Assembly (NCBI GenBank): GCA_024330265.1
Contig: JANDLT010000035.1
Location: forward strand, 1 to 54,197
Length of the DNA: 54,197 nucleotides
Direction: 5' to 3'
Origin: Pyrinomonadaceae bacterium MAG19_C2-C3
Lineage (GTDB): Bacteria > Acidobacteriota > Blastocatellia > Pyrinomonadales > Pyrinomonadaceae
Made by a program: the position numbers and the translations under genes. Of the stretch, positions 36,626 to 45,622 are shown piece by piece; within the stretch, counting starts at the first letter, position 1, and every line of letters starts with the position of its first letter. Below the pieces are notes generated by a model, which searched no databases, was not told the origin of the DNA, and saw only the letters and a program-made list of their open reading frames with translations.

Positions 36626-37391
36626 ATGCCGCCATTGGTTTCGCCTTCGCCTTCGCCTTACGATGATTTCGCGTCTGTTTATGACGTGCACTGGAGTCGC
36701 CGCGTCGCCAAAGATTTTAACCGCGTCTTAAAGCGTCTTCTGCTTCCCTCGCTCGCACCTGAAAACCACGTCCTCGACGTGTGTTGCGGCACGGGACGCA
36801 CGGCGCAATATCTGCTTAAACATAACCTGCGCGTCACGGGCATTGACGCATCGGAAGCGATGCTCGAACTCGCGCCGTCGCACACACAATCATGCACACG
36901 CCGCCGACTTTATACATTCGAGAATCGAAAACGCCGCGCCGCTTCCCCACGCGGTTGACGCCGCCGTCTGCCTGTTCGATAGCCTCAATCATTTCCTGAC
37001 ACTTCAGAAATTGCGTCAAGTTTTTGACTTCGTTTATCGCTCGCTTAAACCCGGCGGCATGTTTCTCTTTGACATCAACACGGAAGCCGCCTTTCATCAT
37101 CGCTGGCTCGAACACTACACCGTCATCGAACCCGAAACCGTCGTCGCCGTCGAAGGAGATTACAACCCTGATACAAAACTCGCGCGCTATGATTTCGCTG
37201 CCTTCCGCCGCCGTCAAACGGCGTGGCATCGCACGGATTTCACGATACGCGAACGCTGTTACCCGCTCTCAACCATCAAGCGCGAACTATCCCGCCACGA
37301 CTTCAAACTCCTTCACCAACTCGACGCCGAAGCGGACTTAAACCTGCACGGTCACACAGGGCGCACATTCTTCGTCGCTTCACGGACGTGA
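36626..37391 (+). pseudogene. Class I SAM-dependent methyltransferase with a one-base frameshift
   Basis: The first frame carries the SAM motif LDVCCGTGRTAQYLL and GIDASEAMLELA. The rest of the fold (DAAVCLFDSLNHFL, SLKPGGMFLFDINTE, HDFKLL) continues in another frame. Removing one C near 36873-36876 (GCGCC) joins them smoothly into about 255 aa, giving MLELARRTHNHAHAADF. So this is either a sequencing/assembly error or a recent inactivating insertion. The methyl acceptor is unknown; the pattern is that of small-molecule methyltransferases of the Methyltransf_25/11 type. The start is uncertain, with no clear ribosome site before ATG 36626. Confidence 0.85.
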
Positions 37392-37429
37392 TAAGAGTTC
37401 GTTCAAAGTTCAAGGTCTAAGGTTAAAAC

Positions 37430-37721
37430 CTCACCTTACGCGATTCGGGTTTTCAGCCGCTTTCAAGCGGCTTTCCGCGAAGCGGCACTTAGCCACGCGA
37501 TTCATCGCGTGGACAAAAGGCGCAAGAATTGAAAGGGCGTTTTAACGTCCTTCTGAAAACCGGCTTTAGCCAAACGCTAAAGCGGGCGGCAGGAAGGACG
37601 TTAAAACGCCCTTTCAATTCTTGACTTCCCACACACCAGCCGTCAAACGGCTGGTCTAAGTGCCGCTTCGCGGAAAGCCCCATAAATCGGGCTGGAAATC
37701 ATTACCGCGTAAGGTAAGTTG
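37430..37721. mobile_element. Large cruciform-forming composite inverted repeat
   Basis: Two nested perfect inverted pairs: 21 bp (37471-37491 with 37657-37677, CTTTCCGCGAAGCGG...) and 29 bp (37524-37552 with 37594-37622), around a central CTTTAGC/GCTAAAG hairpin. The left side adds CCACGCGATTCATCGCGTGG (near 37493-37512). The outer ends TCACCTTACGCG and CGCGTAAGGTAAG match the element at 31873-32163. No ORF inside. Confidence 0.8.
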
Positions 37722-37891
37722 AAACAGAACTTCGCCCTTCTGTCGTTGAAGTTTGAACTTTGAATAACTTACACTCGAATTAAGGTACACTGCATTTCAA
37801 CCAATACCGCTTTACGTTCGGCTTCCATGTCAGTCGAGACACGCGCCTATCGTGTGCCTTATATAAAAATTCAAAGGAGCATTCCGTCGTC
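37722..37891. other. Upstream region of amidohydrolase operon
   Basis: About 170 bp probably holding the promoter of the amidohydrolase pair. AAAGGAG at 37873-37879 is the ribosome site. I see no convincing operator. Confidence 0.4.
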
Positions 37892-39232
37892 TTGAAACAT
37901 AAATCCGTGTGGCTTTTCGCCTTACTGTTTTTCGCCCTGCCGTCCATTCATACTCACGCCCAAGAGCGCGCGATAGCTTTCACGGGCGCGAACATCATAC
38001 CCATTAACGGCGCGCCGATTAGCGATGGAGTTCTCGTCGTGCGGGCGGGTAAAATCGTCGCCGTCGGTGCGCGCGGCGCGGTCACAATACCGGCGGGCGC
38101 AGAGGTGCGCGACGTGCGCGGCAAAATCATTATGCCCGGACTCGTTGATACGCATTCGCACGTCGGCGGCGGCGCGGGTGCCGATGCGTCCGCCCCGCTT
38201 CAACCCGAAGTCCGCATTATGGATGCCGTCAATGCGCGCGACAACGGTTTGCAACGCGCGCAGGCGGGCGGCATCACGTCGGTTAATGTGATGCCCGGTT
38301 CGGGTCATCTTTTGAGCGGACAAACCGTGTATCTAAAACTTCGTGATAAAACCACGATTGACGATTTGATGTACCGCGACGCAAGCGGAAATTTGATGTA
38401 CGGCATCAAGATGGCGAACGGCACGAATCCTTTGCGCCAAACCGCACCGGGACCTTTTCCCGGCACGCGCGCCAAGAGTGCCGCACTCGCCCGCGAACTG
38501 TTTATCAAGGCACAGGATTACCGTGAGAAGATACGCCGCGCCGGAAACGATGCGAGCAAACTTCCCGCCCGCGACCTTGCGATGGAAGCGATGGGCGAGG
38601 TGCTTGACCGCAAACGCATAGTGCATTTTCACACGCACCGTCACGATGACATTATGACCGTCTTGCGCCTTCAAAAAGAGTTCGGCTTTCGCGTTGTTCT
38701 CCAACACGTCACCGAAGGTTATAAGGTGGCGAAGGAGATCGCCGCCGCGAAAATCCCGACTTCGATTATCGTGATAGACGCGCCCGGCGGTAAGCTTGAA
38801 ACGCAAGATTTGAGTTTCGCCAACGGCAAGATTTTGAATGAAGCGGGTGTCAACGTCGCATTTCACACGGACGACTACATCACCGATTCGCGTTTCCTTT
38901 TGCGCTCCGCCGCGCTCGGCGTGCGTGCCGGAATGCCGCGCGATGCCGCCTTGCGCGCACTGACGCTTTCCGGTGCGGAGATGATGGATTTACAAACGCG
39001 CGTCGGCTCACTTGAGACGGGCAAAGACGCCGACTTTATTATTCTCTCCGGCGACCCGTTCAGCGTTTATACCAAAGTCCTCGAAACCTACGTCGAAGGC
39101 ACGCGCGTCTTTAACCGCGAAGACCCCGCCGACCGCCTCATTGCCACGGGCGGCTACGGTGCGGGACACGACCAAGAGACACACATCGAATGCTTCGACG
39201 GCGACCACGACGGAGGGCAGGACCAACGATGA
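37892..39232 (+). CDS. Exported amidohydrolase, metal ligands intact
   Basis: 446 aa. The signal peptide (SVWLFALLFFALPSIHTHAQ) is followed by the composite beta-sandwich and TIM barrel of the imidazolonepropionase-like group. Metal and catalytic sites visible: THSH (HxH) after IIMPGLVD, HFHTHRHDD, the His of VVLQHVTEG and Asp of FHTDDY. ETGKDADFIILSGDPF closes the sandwich. It hydrolyses an amide, dipeptide or cyclic amide in the periplasm; substrate unknown. TTG is taken as start because it is the only codon at a workable distance from AAAGGAG. Its TGA overlaps an ATG (ATGA at 39229-39232) of a frame that runs into the next amidohydrolase, evidence of an ancestral coupled pair. Confidence 0.9.
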   Translation: MKHKSVWLFALLFFALPSIHTHAQERAIAFTGANIIPINGAPISDGVLVVRAGKIVAVGARGAVTIPAGAEVRDVRGKIIMPGLVDTHSHVGGGAGADASAPLQPEVRIMDAVNARDNGLQRAQAGGITSVNVMPGSGHLLSGQTVYLKLRDKTTIDDLMYRDASGNLMYGIKMANGTNPLRQTAPGPFPGTRAKSAALARELFIKAQDYREKIRRAGNDASKLPARDLAMEAMGEVLDRKRIVHFHTHRHDDIMTVLRLQKEFGFRVVLQHVTEGYKVAKEIAAAKIPTSIIVIDAPGGKLETQDLSFANGKILNEAGVNVAFHTDDYITDSRFLLRSAALGVRAGMPRDAALRALTLSGAEMMDLQTRVGSLETGKDADFIILSGDPFSVYTKVLETYVEGTRVFNREDPADRLIATGGYGAGHDQETHIECFDGDHDGGQDQR

Positions 39233-39264
39233 ATTCTCTATTCACTCCATTCTCCATCAATAAT

Positions 39265-39480
39265 AGACAGCTTGCAAAAGTCGTTGTCATTCTGCGGCTC
39301 TGCCGTCTGATGTGCGGTGGGGCTTCGCCTCACCGGAAAGCATCCGGTTATTTCCGGGGCTGCGCCCCTCGACAGGGGCGCAGCCCCAATCAGCAGAGCC
39401 AAGCGCGGACGGAAGGGCGCAGCCCCACCGCACATCAGGCGGCAGAGCCGCAGGCACATCCTCACTTTTGCAAGCTGTCT
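39265..39480. mobile_element. Inverted repeat with 60-bp arms inserted between the amidohydrolases
   Basis: Arms 39265-39324 and 39421-39480 are imperfect complements: outer end AGACAGCTTGCAAAAGT, inner part ending GATGTGCGGTGGGGCT. A GGGGCTGCGCCCC-type palindrome is in the centre. AAT flanks both sides. The insertion keeps an open frame throughout, so ribosomes from the coupled ATG at 39229 could in principle read through it. Confidence 0.8.
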
Positions 39481-39531
39481 AATAACTTCGTAAATAGTTC
39501 CGACTCCGACGACACCAAGACAATAACAACG

Positions 39532-40776
39532 ATGAAATCATCCCGATTGCCTTACCAGACTCGTGCGCTTTTTTTGCTGTTCTTTTTAACCACGCTCGCT
39601 TCCTACGCTTCAGCGCAAATCGCGGTGCGCGGTGAAACGGTTCACACCATGAGCGGCACGCCCATCACCGACGGCATCGTGTTGATTCGTGACGGCAAAA
39701 TCGAGCGCGTCGGAGCGGCTTCGAGCGTGCAAATCCCGAACGGGTATCGCACCATCAACGCCAAAGTCGTGACACCGGGATTGATTGATGCTCACACCGT
39801 CGTCGGCTTGTCCGGTTATCTCAATCAACCGAACGACCAAGACCAACTCGAACGCTCAAGCGCGATGCAACCGGAACTGCGCGCGATTGATGCTTATAAT
39901 GCACGCGAAAAACTGATTGGCTACCTTCGCTCTTTCGGCGTCACGACATTGCACACGGGACACGGCACGGGTTCGCTTATCTCCGGTCAAACCATGATTG
40001 TCAAAACTCACGGCGACACGGTTGAGGCGGCGGTCGTGATGCCTGTGGCGATGCTCGCGGTTTCGATGGGCAACAACGGTTTGGGACAAGCGGGAAAGTC
40101 GCCGGGAACAAGCGCGAAAATCATGTCTATGCTGCGCGCGGAATTGATTCGTGCGAGTGAATACAATCAGAAGCAGACGACCGCGAAAGCCGACGCCCGA
40201 CCGACGCGAGATTTGCGCCTTGAGATTCTCTCGCAAGTCATTAAGCGCGAAATGCCTTTACTCATCACCGCGCACCGCGCACGCGACATCGCATCGGCGT
40301 TGCGTCTGGCGAAAGAATTCAACATCCGCATTGTGCTTGACGGTGCGGCGGAGAGTTACCTTTTGACGAACGAAATCAAAGCCGCAGGTGTGCCGGTCAT
40401 CGTTCATCCGACGATGTTTCGCGCAAGCGGTGAAGCCGAAAACTTGAGCATGGAAACCGCCGCGACTCTCAAACGCGCCGGTATTCCAATCGCCTTGCAA
40501 AGCGGCTTTGAAGGTTATGTCCCGAAAACGCGCGTCGTGCTTTTTGAAGCCGCCGCCGCCGCCGCGAACGGTCTATCTTTTCAAGACGCACTCGCCACCA
40601 TCACGATTGACGCCGCGCGTTTGCTCGGCATACAGAACCGCGTCGGTTCGCTCGAAGCCGGAAAAGATGCGGACGTGGCGATGTTTGACGGCGACCCGTT
40701 TGAATATACTTCGCACGTCACGGGCGTCATCGTCGGCGGTCAAGTTACTGACGGCGAAAGCCAACAAACGCCATAA
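39532..40776 (+). CDS. Amidohydrolase-fold protein that has lost its metal ligands (probable pseudoenzyme)
   Basis: 414 aa from ATG 39532, which starts a signal peptide (ALFLLFFLTTLASYASAQ). It aligns by eye with the preceding amidohydrolase over its whole length (MSGTPITDGIVLIRDGKIERV; SLEAGKDADVAMFDGDPF). The metal sites are changed: HSH becomes HTV (DAHTVVG), HFHTHRHDD becomes LITAHRARD, LQHVTE becomes LDGAAE, and HTDDY becomes LQSGFEG. Catalysis by the usual mechanism is therefore unlikely. A regulatory, scaffolding or heterodimer role with the upstream enzyme is inferred. The frame is open back to 39229, but that part is repeat-encoded. Confidence 0.85.
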   Translation: MKSSRLPYQTRALFLLFFLTTLASYASAQIAVRGETVHTMSGTPITDGIVLIRDGKIERVGAASSVQIPNGYRTINAKVVTPGLIDAHTVVGLSGYLNQPNDQDQLERSSAMQPELRAIDAYNAREKLIGYLRSFGVTTLHTGHGTGSLISGQTMIVKTHGDTVEAAVVMPVAMLAVSMGNNGLGQAGKSPGTSAKIMSMLRAELIRASEYNQKQTTAKADARPTRDLRLEILSQVIKREMPLLITAHRARDIASALRLAKEFNIRIVLDGAAESYLLTNEIKAAGVPVIVHPTMFRASGEAENLSMETAATLKRAGIPIALQSGFEGYVPKTRVVLFEAAAAAANGLSFQDALATITIDAARLLGIQNRVGSLEAGKDADVAMFDGDPFEYTSHVTGVIVGGQVTDGESQQTP

Positions 40777-40835
40777 AATCATTTATAATCTTCTGCGTCC
40801 GAAGCGATACACAATCAAGGAAGGTTCGAGATTTT

Positions 40836-41960
40836 ATGGTTGTCAAACGACAAAACGAAACGGGCGATGCCGCCACCGTCAACAATTCCGCATCGCAGAA
40901 ACCGAGCGGCGTCATCGGCGTTGACACGGGATATTCAGCGGTCAAGATTTACAGCGAACAAGGCACGGCGGCGCGCACGCTCATCTTCCCTTCGGTCACG
41001 GGCGAGGCGCGTTTTGCCGACGACTTTTTAGATTCGACCGACGCCAACGACTTTATCGCCGAACTGAGTTTTGAACCCGGCGTGATTCGCAATGTCGGTG
41101 ACACGGCGGTGCGCCTCAATCGCGGCGGCGAGACGACGACCGACCGTGAGGAATTTACGCGCTCGTATAATCCGGCACTGACACTCGCCGGACTCGCGCG
41201 CTTTATGCACGAAAAGAAGTTGCCCGTTCCCGAAGTCATCGTCGTCGGCTTGCCGATAAATTTTTATATGGCATACCGCGACGCGCTTTCCAAGTCGCTT
41301 TTAGGTGAACATCAGGTCACTTTGTATCGGCGGGACAACAGCGTGCGCGCATCGCTTGAGTTCACGATTGAGCAGGTTCTGGTTTTGCCGCAAGGCTACG
41401 GCAGTTATCTTTCTTATGCTCTTGACGCCGAAGGGAACAAGATTCCCGAACGCTTGAAACCGACCGCCGTGATTGACGGCGGCGAGAAGACCATTGACAT
41501 CGCGTGCGCCGAAGGGCGTTACATAGACGAGTACTCCAAATCAATTCCGTCGTCACTCGATGCCGTGTATCACGTCATGCAGCGCGAGATAGATTCACGC
41601 TTCGACGACTTTCTTTCGCGTTCGGAAATCGAAGCCATCATACGCAGCGAACAACCTTACACTGCGTCGAACGGTCAACAGTTGGACTTAAATCAGATGC
41701 GTCAGGAAATCCTGCTTCGTCAAACACCGGAGATTATCAACCGCATACAGGAAACGATTCGCCCTATGCGACCCGCGCAAATCTTGGTGACGGGCGGCAG
41801 TGGCGAACTGCTTTACGAGCCTTTGAAGCGGGCTTACCCGCACGCCGAAATGGTCAAACCCGCTGTCTTTTCAAACGCCATAGGGTTTTATAAATACGGT
41901 CTGCTTCGCCGCTCCACGTCGCACGGCGGCACGGCAGCCACAAACGCGGCGGGTGCGTAA
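40836..41960 (+). CDS. ParM/StbA-like actin-family ATPase
   Basis: 374 aa, cytoplasmic. The actin/Hsp70 nucleotide-binding pieces are present: phosphate-1 GVIGVDTGYSAVKIY, phosphate-2 VIDGGEKTIDIA and adenosine motif QILVTGGSGELL. The N-terminal region fits the actin-like protein N-terminal domain of archaeal Ta0583/ParM relatives. Plasmid ParM proteins polymerise to push DNA apart, with a DNA-binding partner and centromere repeats. Here no parR-like gene or iteron array is adjacent, so it is an orphan. AAGGAAGG precedes the ATG. TATAAT at 40784-40789 might be its own -10 box. The Gly/Ala/Thr-rich C-terminal tail is probably disordered. Confidence 0.85.
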   Translation: MVVKRQNETGDAATVNNSASQKPSGVIGVDTGYSAVKIYSEQGTAARTLIFPSVTGEARFADDFLDSTDANDFIAELSFEPGVIRNVGDTAVRLNRGGETTTDREEFTRSYNPALTLAGLARFMHEKKLPVPEVIVVGLPINFYMAYRDALSKSLLGEHQVTLYRRDNSVRASLEFTIEQVLVLPQGYGSYLSYALDAEGNKIPERLKPTAVIDGGEKTIDIACAEGRYIDEYSKSIPSSLDAVYHVMQREIDSRFDDFLSRSEIEAIIRSEQPYTASNGQQLDLNQMRQEILLRQTPEIINRIQETIRPMRPAQILVTGGSGELLYEPLKRAYPHAEMVKPAVFSNAIGFYKYGLLRRSTSHGGTAATNAAGA

Positions 41961-42006
41961 AACTTCCAACGCCGCTGCCCTTCAAACTCGATTTTACGGA
42001 GAACTT

Positions 42007-42582
42007 ATGCACGCCAAACTCGACGAGATTGCACAACTTATCAACGACTATCGCACGCTGTTACTTGAGCGCGTCAATCCGCTTTCACAATCCCAACTCG
42101 ATTGGCGCGCGACCCAAGACGATTGGTCAATCGGTGAAGTTCTCGACCATCTTTACCTTGTCGAAACAGGTTCAAGCAAAGTCTTATACAAATACGCGAC
42201 GGAGTTAAAAGATAAGAACTTCTCCGCCCCGCCGCTTGACGGTTCGGCGTTGACGAGTCTCGACCACTTTCAAGTCGAAACCATCCAGACCAAAAGAAAA
42301 GCTCCCGAAGCGGTCGTCCCGCGCTCAGGCGTCACCAAAGCCGAACTCCTCGCACAGCTTGAAGGATGCCGCGCCCGTCTGCTTCAAACTATTGATGCGC
42401 TCGACGCTTATGACCTACATCAATTCCACTTTCCGCATCCGGTCTTTGGCAAAATAGACCTTTACCAGTGGATAATCTTCATCGGCAAACACGAACGACG
42501 CCACATCACGCAAGTCGAAAACATCCTCGCCCACACGGACTTTCCGGCGACCACTCCGGCAAGCGAAGCGACCGCCGCGTAA
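42007..42582 (+). CDS. DinB-like four-helix metal-binding protein
   Basis: 191 aa. The DinB/YfiT fold is indicated by WSIGEVLDHLYLVE early and HERRHITQVENIL late, which together supply the three-His metal site. Members act as thiol-dependent transferases or have unknown roles; they are not the DNA polymerase of the same name. GGAGAA five bases before ATG 42007 fixes the start; an in-frame GTG at 41953 overlaps the actin gene and lacks a ribosome site. It follows the actin gene by 46 bp and may share its transcript. Confidence 0.85.
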   Translation: MHAKLDEIAQLINDYRTLLLERVNPLSQSQLDWRATQDDWSIGEVLDHLYLVETGSSKVLYKYATELKDKNFSAPPLDGSALTSLDHFQVETIQTKRKAPEAVVPRSGVTKAELLAQLEGCRARLLQTIDALDAYDLHQFHFPHPVFGKIDLYQWIIFIGKHERRHITQVENILAHTDFPATTPASEATAA

Positions 42583-42610
42583 CTCGAATGTTAAATCCGG
42601 GCGATGCGAC

Positions 42611-43501
42611 TCAAACCGCTTTATGCCGCTTGAACCATTCGCGCATTCGTTTGTTCGCGTCTTCTGAAGCTTCTTTATTGTACGAAGGACGATAATCGGC
42701 ATTGAAGCCGTGTTGGGCATCCGGGTACACGATGATTTCCGATTTGCTCGTTCCCTTCTTCAATTCGGCGCGCATTCTTTCAACCGATTCAAGCGGAATG
42801 CCCCTGTCCTGTCCGGCGTAAAGACCAAGCACGGGAACTTTCAAACGCGCCGCGACATCAATCGGGCTGGTCGGTTGTAAAGGCGAGGCGGGTGAATTTG
42901 CCGACGGCACAAGTCGCCCGTACCACGCCGCGCCCGCCCTCACACGCGGATTGTGCGCGGCGTATAACCACACGATGCGCCCGCCCCAGCAGAAACCCGT
43001 GATGCTGAGTTTCGACGTGTCGCTTTTCCCCGTCGCTTTGGCGTAAGCGACGCTCGCATCAAGGTCGCTCATCACTTGCGCGTCCGGTACTTTTGAGACA
43101 ACCTTTGAAACGATTTCGCTTGAATTTGCAAGTTGCGACACGTCACCCTGTCGGGCATAAAGTTCCGGCGCAATCGCCATGTGACCCAACTTCGCGTAAC
43201 GTCGGCACAAATCTTTGATATGTTCATGGACGCCGAAAATTTCCTGTACGACTAAAATCAAAGGCAGGTTTTTACCCGTCGCGCTCATCGCGCGGTAAGC
43301 CGGAATCTCGCCGTCTTTAGTCGGGATTTTAATTTCGCCCGCCGTCAATCCGTTCGTATCGGTGGTGATGGTTTGCGCATCCGCCGCAGGTTTCACGGCG
43401 AGGGCGAATCCGGCGATAAGCGAAGTCATCAGAAACCCGCGTCTATCGGTTTCGGCGGGTGGCATCAAACTGGTAACGTCGTCGTTTATAACTTGTGCCA
43501 T
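42611..43501 (-). CDS. Tat-exported dienelactone hydrolase family protein
   Basis: 296 aa. The twin-arginine signal is [18 protein letters not shown], unusual in this often cytoplasmic family. The catalytic site is Cys in ITGFCWGGR (about 169), Asp in YAGQDRGI and His in [19 protein letters not shown] supplies the Glu that activates Cys. It opens lactones or hydrolyses esters outside the cytoplasm. Divergent from a small gene with only 22 bp between the starts, so the promoters must overlap or lie inside the neighbouring gene. Confidence 0.92.
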   Translation of the reverse strand: MAQVINDDVTSLMPPAETDRRGFLMTSLIAGFALAVKPAADAQTITTDTNGLTAGEIKIPTKDGEIPAYRAMSATGKNLPLILVVQEIFGVHEHIKDLCRRYAKLGHMAIAPELYARQGDVSQLANSSEIVSKVVSKVPDAQVMSDLDASVAYAKATGKSDTSKLSITGFCWGGRIVWLYAAHNPRVRAGAAWYGRLVPSANSPASPLQPTSPIDVAARLKVPVLGLYAGQDRGIPLESVERMRAELKKGTSKSEIIVYPDAQHGFNADYRPSYNKEASEDANKRMREWFKRHKAV

Positions 43502-43523
43502 CGTTCACTCCTCTATTCAAATT

Positions 43524-43883
43524 ATGATTAACGAATCAAGTCCGCCGTCTTCCACCTTACTCGATGAAATCGGGGCGAGGCTTGAACGTGCGACCGCCCA
43601 CACTTATACCACGTCGGCGCGCCACGACGCCGCACGCGCATGGCTCGAAGCCGACTTTGACGATGTGGAAGAAATCGCGGCATGGCTCGCGGCACGCTGT
43701 TTTGAAGCCGCGAGTGCGCGCATTCTAGACGACGCCGGACTGACACCCGAACAGGCGAGTTTTCGCACCACGGCGGGCGACGCGGATTATGAAGACACTA
43801 TCGCTTTCAAATTCACCAACGGCGATTTGAGTTTGACGGAAGCCCGCCGCATCGTGACGAATGAGTTTTGGAACGAATACTGA
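43524..43883 (+). CDS. Hypothetical acidic protein
   Basis: 119 aa, acidic and helix-rich (DDVEEIAAWLAARCFEAASA, EARRIVTNEFWNEY). No known domain recognised and no signal peptide. ATG 43524 is chosen because the frame further upstream overlaps the divergent hydrolase gene. No clear ribosome site. Confidence 0.6.
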   Translation: MINESSPPSSTLLDEIGARLERATAHTYTTSARHDAARAWLEADFDDVEEIAAWLAARCFEAASARILDDAGLTPEQASFRTTAGDADYEDTIAFKFTNGDLSLTEARRIVTNEFWNEY

Positions 43884-43920
43884 AGTTTGTGGTTTCGCGG
43901 ATTTAAGTTTTGAGGTTTAG

Positions 43921-44388
43921 TACTCTGTAATCTGGCACATTCCTTTCTTCTCTCCCAATCCGGGCAGAGAGTTTTTTACGACGCTCAAGGATTTCCGGTT
44001 TAACGACGGTGGAGCGTTCGACTTTCGCGGTACACCCGAACGCTCAATCGGCGAAAGCAATGAGACGCTCGGCAATTCAAACGAACGCGCGGGCAAAGGC
44101 TTCGTCACGACGTATCAGGTCAACCGCCCGATTAAGTTTGTCGGCAAATCCAAACTCGATTGGGTTTTCATTAAGCCCGCAAGTTTGACGAATCCAACGG
44201 ATTGCGACGCGCCTTATCGCTTCGCTCCACACTTCGGGCGCACGCTCACCGATCTCAATGACATCGTCGAAGAGCGCATCTCCGACCATCGCCCGTTACT
44301 GGTTGATTTGCCGCTCGACGAGCCGACGTTCGGCGAATTACAAACGATAATTAGCGAAGAAGCGAACGATGAAAAGCCAAAGTCATAA
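43921..44388 (+). pseudogene. C-terminal remnant of an endonuclease/exonuclease/phosphatase family protein
   Basis: An open frame of about 155 codons without an acceptable start codon begins right after an in-frame TAG (43918-43920). It reads TLKDFRFNDGGAFDFRG, NERAGKGFVTTYQVNRPI, KLDWVFIKP, YRFAPHFGRTLTDLND and ISDHRPLLVDLPL. The last carries the SDH motif with the catalytic Asp-His of this superfamily. The N-terminal half with the metal-binding Asn and Glu is missing. A deletion has therefore removed about half of the gene. Confidence 0.75.
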
Positions 44389-44467
44389 GCAAATGTTAGT
44401 TGACGTTTGAATTTTTCGACAGCAAAGTTGATAGCGTTCAGCCTTCAACCGCGCCGGGAAAATCTTG

Positions 44468-45424
44468 ATGAATATCACTCTGTTGCAAGCTGTCGCTGGA
44501 GATGGTAATGGCAATTTCGATGCCGGTATCGTCTGGCGCACGCTCACCGATTTAGCCGAATCGTTTCTCGCGCGCCTGCCCTATTTCGTTATCGCGCTCG
44601 TCGTCTTCGGAATCTTTTTAATCGTCGCGCGCATCATCAAGAAAATCGTCCATACCGCCGGCGAACGCACGAGGCTCGACCTCACGCTTGCCGATTTGTT
44701 AGGGCGTCTCGCGTCAGCCGCCGTCACCGTTATCGGGCTGTTCGTCGCGGCGGTCATCATCTTTCCGGCGTTTAAGCCGGGCGATTTAATCACGGGTTTA
44801 GGTATCACATCCGTTGCCATCGGTTTTGCATTTAAGGACGTACTGCAAAATTTCTTCGCCGGAATACTCATCCTGTGGCGGCGTCCGTTCGTCGTCGGCG
44901 ACCAGATAAAAACAAAGGATTACGAAGGCACGGTTGAAGAAATCAACATCCGCTCGACGCGCCTTAAAACTTACGACGGTGAACGCGCGGTACTGCCGAA
45001 CGGCGATGTTTATACGAGTGCGATTCTCGTTCGCACCGCATATAACACACGCAGAGTTAAATTTATCGTCGGCATCGGCTACCCTGATTCAATTGAAGAC
45101 GCGCGTGAAACAATTAAGCGTGTCCTGCACAATACCGAAGGCGTGATGAACGATCCGGGACCGTGGGTTTATGTCACGGAACTTGCGCCGTCAAGCGTCA
45201 ACTTCACAGTCTATTTTTGGGCTGGTTCACAACAGGCAAATGTACTTGAAGTTTCTGACCGTGTGGCGACGGGAATCAAACTTGAACTTGACCGCGCCGG
45301 AATTGATATGCCGTTTCCGCACACTGTGGTTCTGTTTCATGACGTGACGGGAACGCGCGCGGGTGACATCGAACAAGGCGCATACCTTGCCAAGCATCGC
45401 GGCGACGTAAGCACACAAGGTTAA
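44468..45424 (+). CDS. mscS: Small-conductance mechanosensitive channel (MscS family)
   Basis: 318 aa inner-membrane channel that opens under membrane tension to release solutes. Three N-terminal helices (about 35-115) end in the pore helix LGITSVAIGFAFKDVLQNFFAGILIL. Next come the beta-domain RPFVVGDQI...YEGTVEEINIRSTRL and the C-terminal mixed domain. Length is near E. coli MscS. TTG 44465 is also possible, but ATG 44468 follows immediately. The ribosome site is weak. Confidence 0.93.
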   Translation: MNITLLQAVAGDGNGNFDAGIVWRTLTDLAESFLARLPYFVIALVVFGIFLIVARIIKKIVHTAGERTRLDLTLADLLGRLASAAVTVIGLFVAAVIIFPAFKPGDLITGLGITSVAIGFAFKDVLQNFFAGILILWRRPFVVGDQIKTKDYEGTVEEINIRSTRLKTYDGERAVLPNGDVYTSAILVRTAYNTRRVKFIVGIGYPDSIEDARETIKRVLHNTEGVMNDPGPWVYVTELAPSSVNFTVYFWAGSQQANVLEVSDRVATGIKLELDRAGIDMPFPHTVVLFHDVTGTRAGDIEQGAYLAKHRGDVSTQG

Positions 45425-45463
45425 CCGTAAAGGTAGTTTGCGATTGATTATGTTCTTCCATGA

Positions 45464-45550
45464 CTGGTCGTGCTTGAAACCGACGGCAGCTTTAGCGTTA
45501 TCAAGGGGGAAACAGCGACGGACGCTTCGACGATTGCGGATGTCGCTTGA
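45464..45550 (+). pseudogene. Short remnant resembling a DUF421-type C-terminus
   Basis: After an in-frame TGA, 28 codons read LVVLETDGSFSVIKGETATD... to a stop. The stretch VLETDGSFSVI resembles the end of YetF/DUF421 membrane proteins. The rest of the gene is absent. Weak call based on one short motif. Confidence 0.35.
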
Positions 45551-45622
45551 GGCAAGTTATGAATTACGTTTGACACCGCGATTATGCGCGAATGACAAAT
45601 CAATGTCGTGTGAGGTCAGCAA

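Noticed and set aside
35872..36666. Plus-strand frame (264 codons) opposite the L,D-transpeptidase
   Set aside because: Antisense shadow; no known domain, while the other strand has the intact YkuD active site.
37430..37721. CRISPR-like array
   Set aside because: The repeats are inverted and nested, not direct and evenly spaced; no cas gene is in the window.
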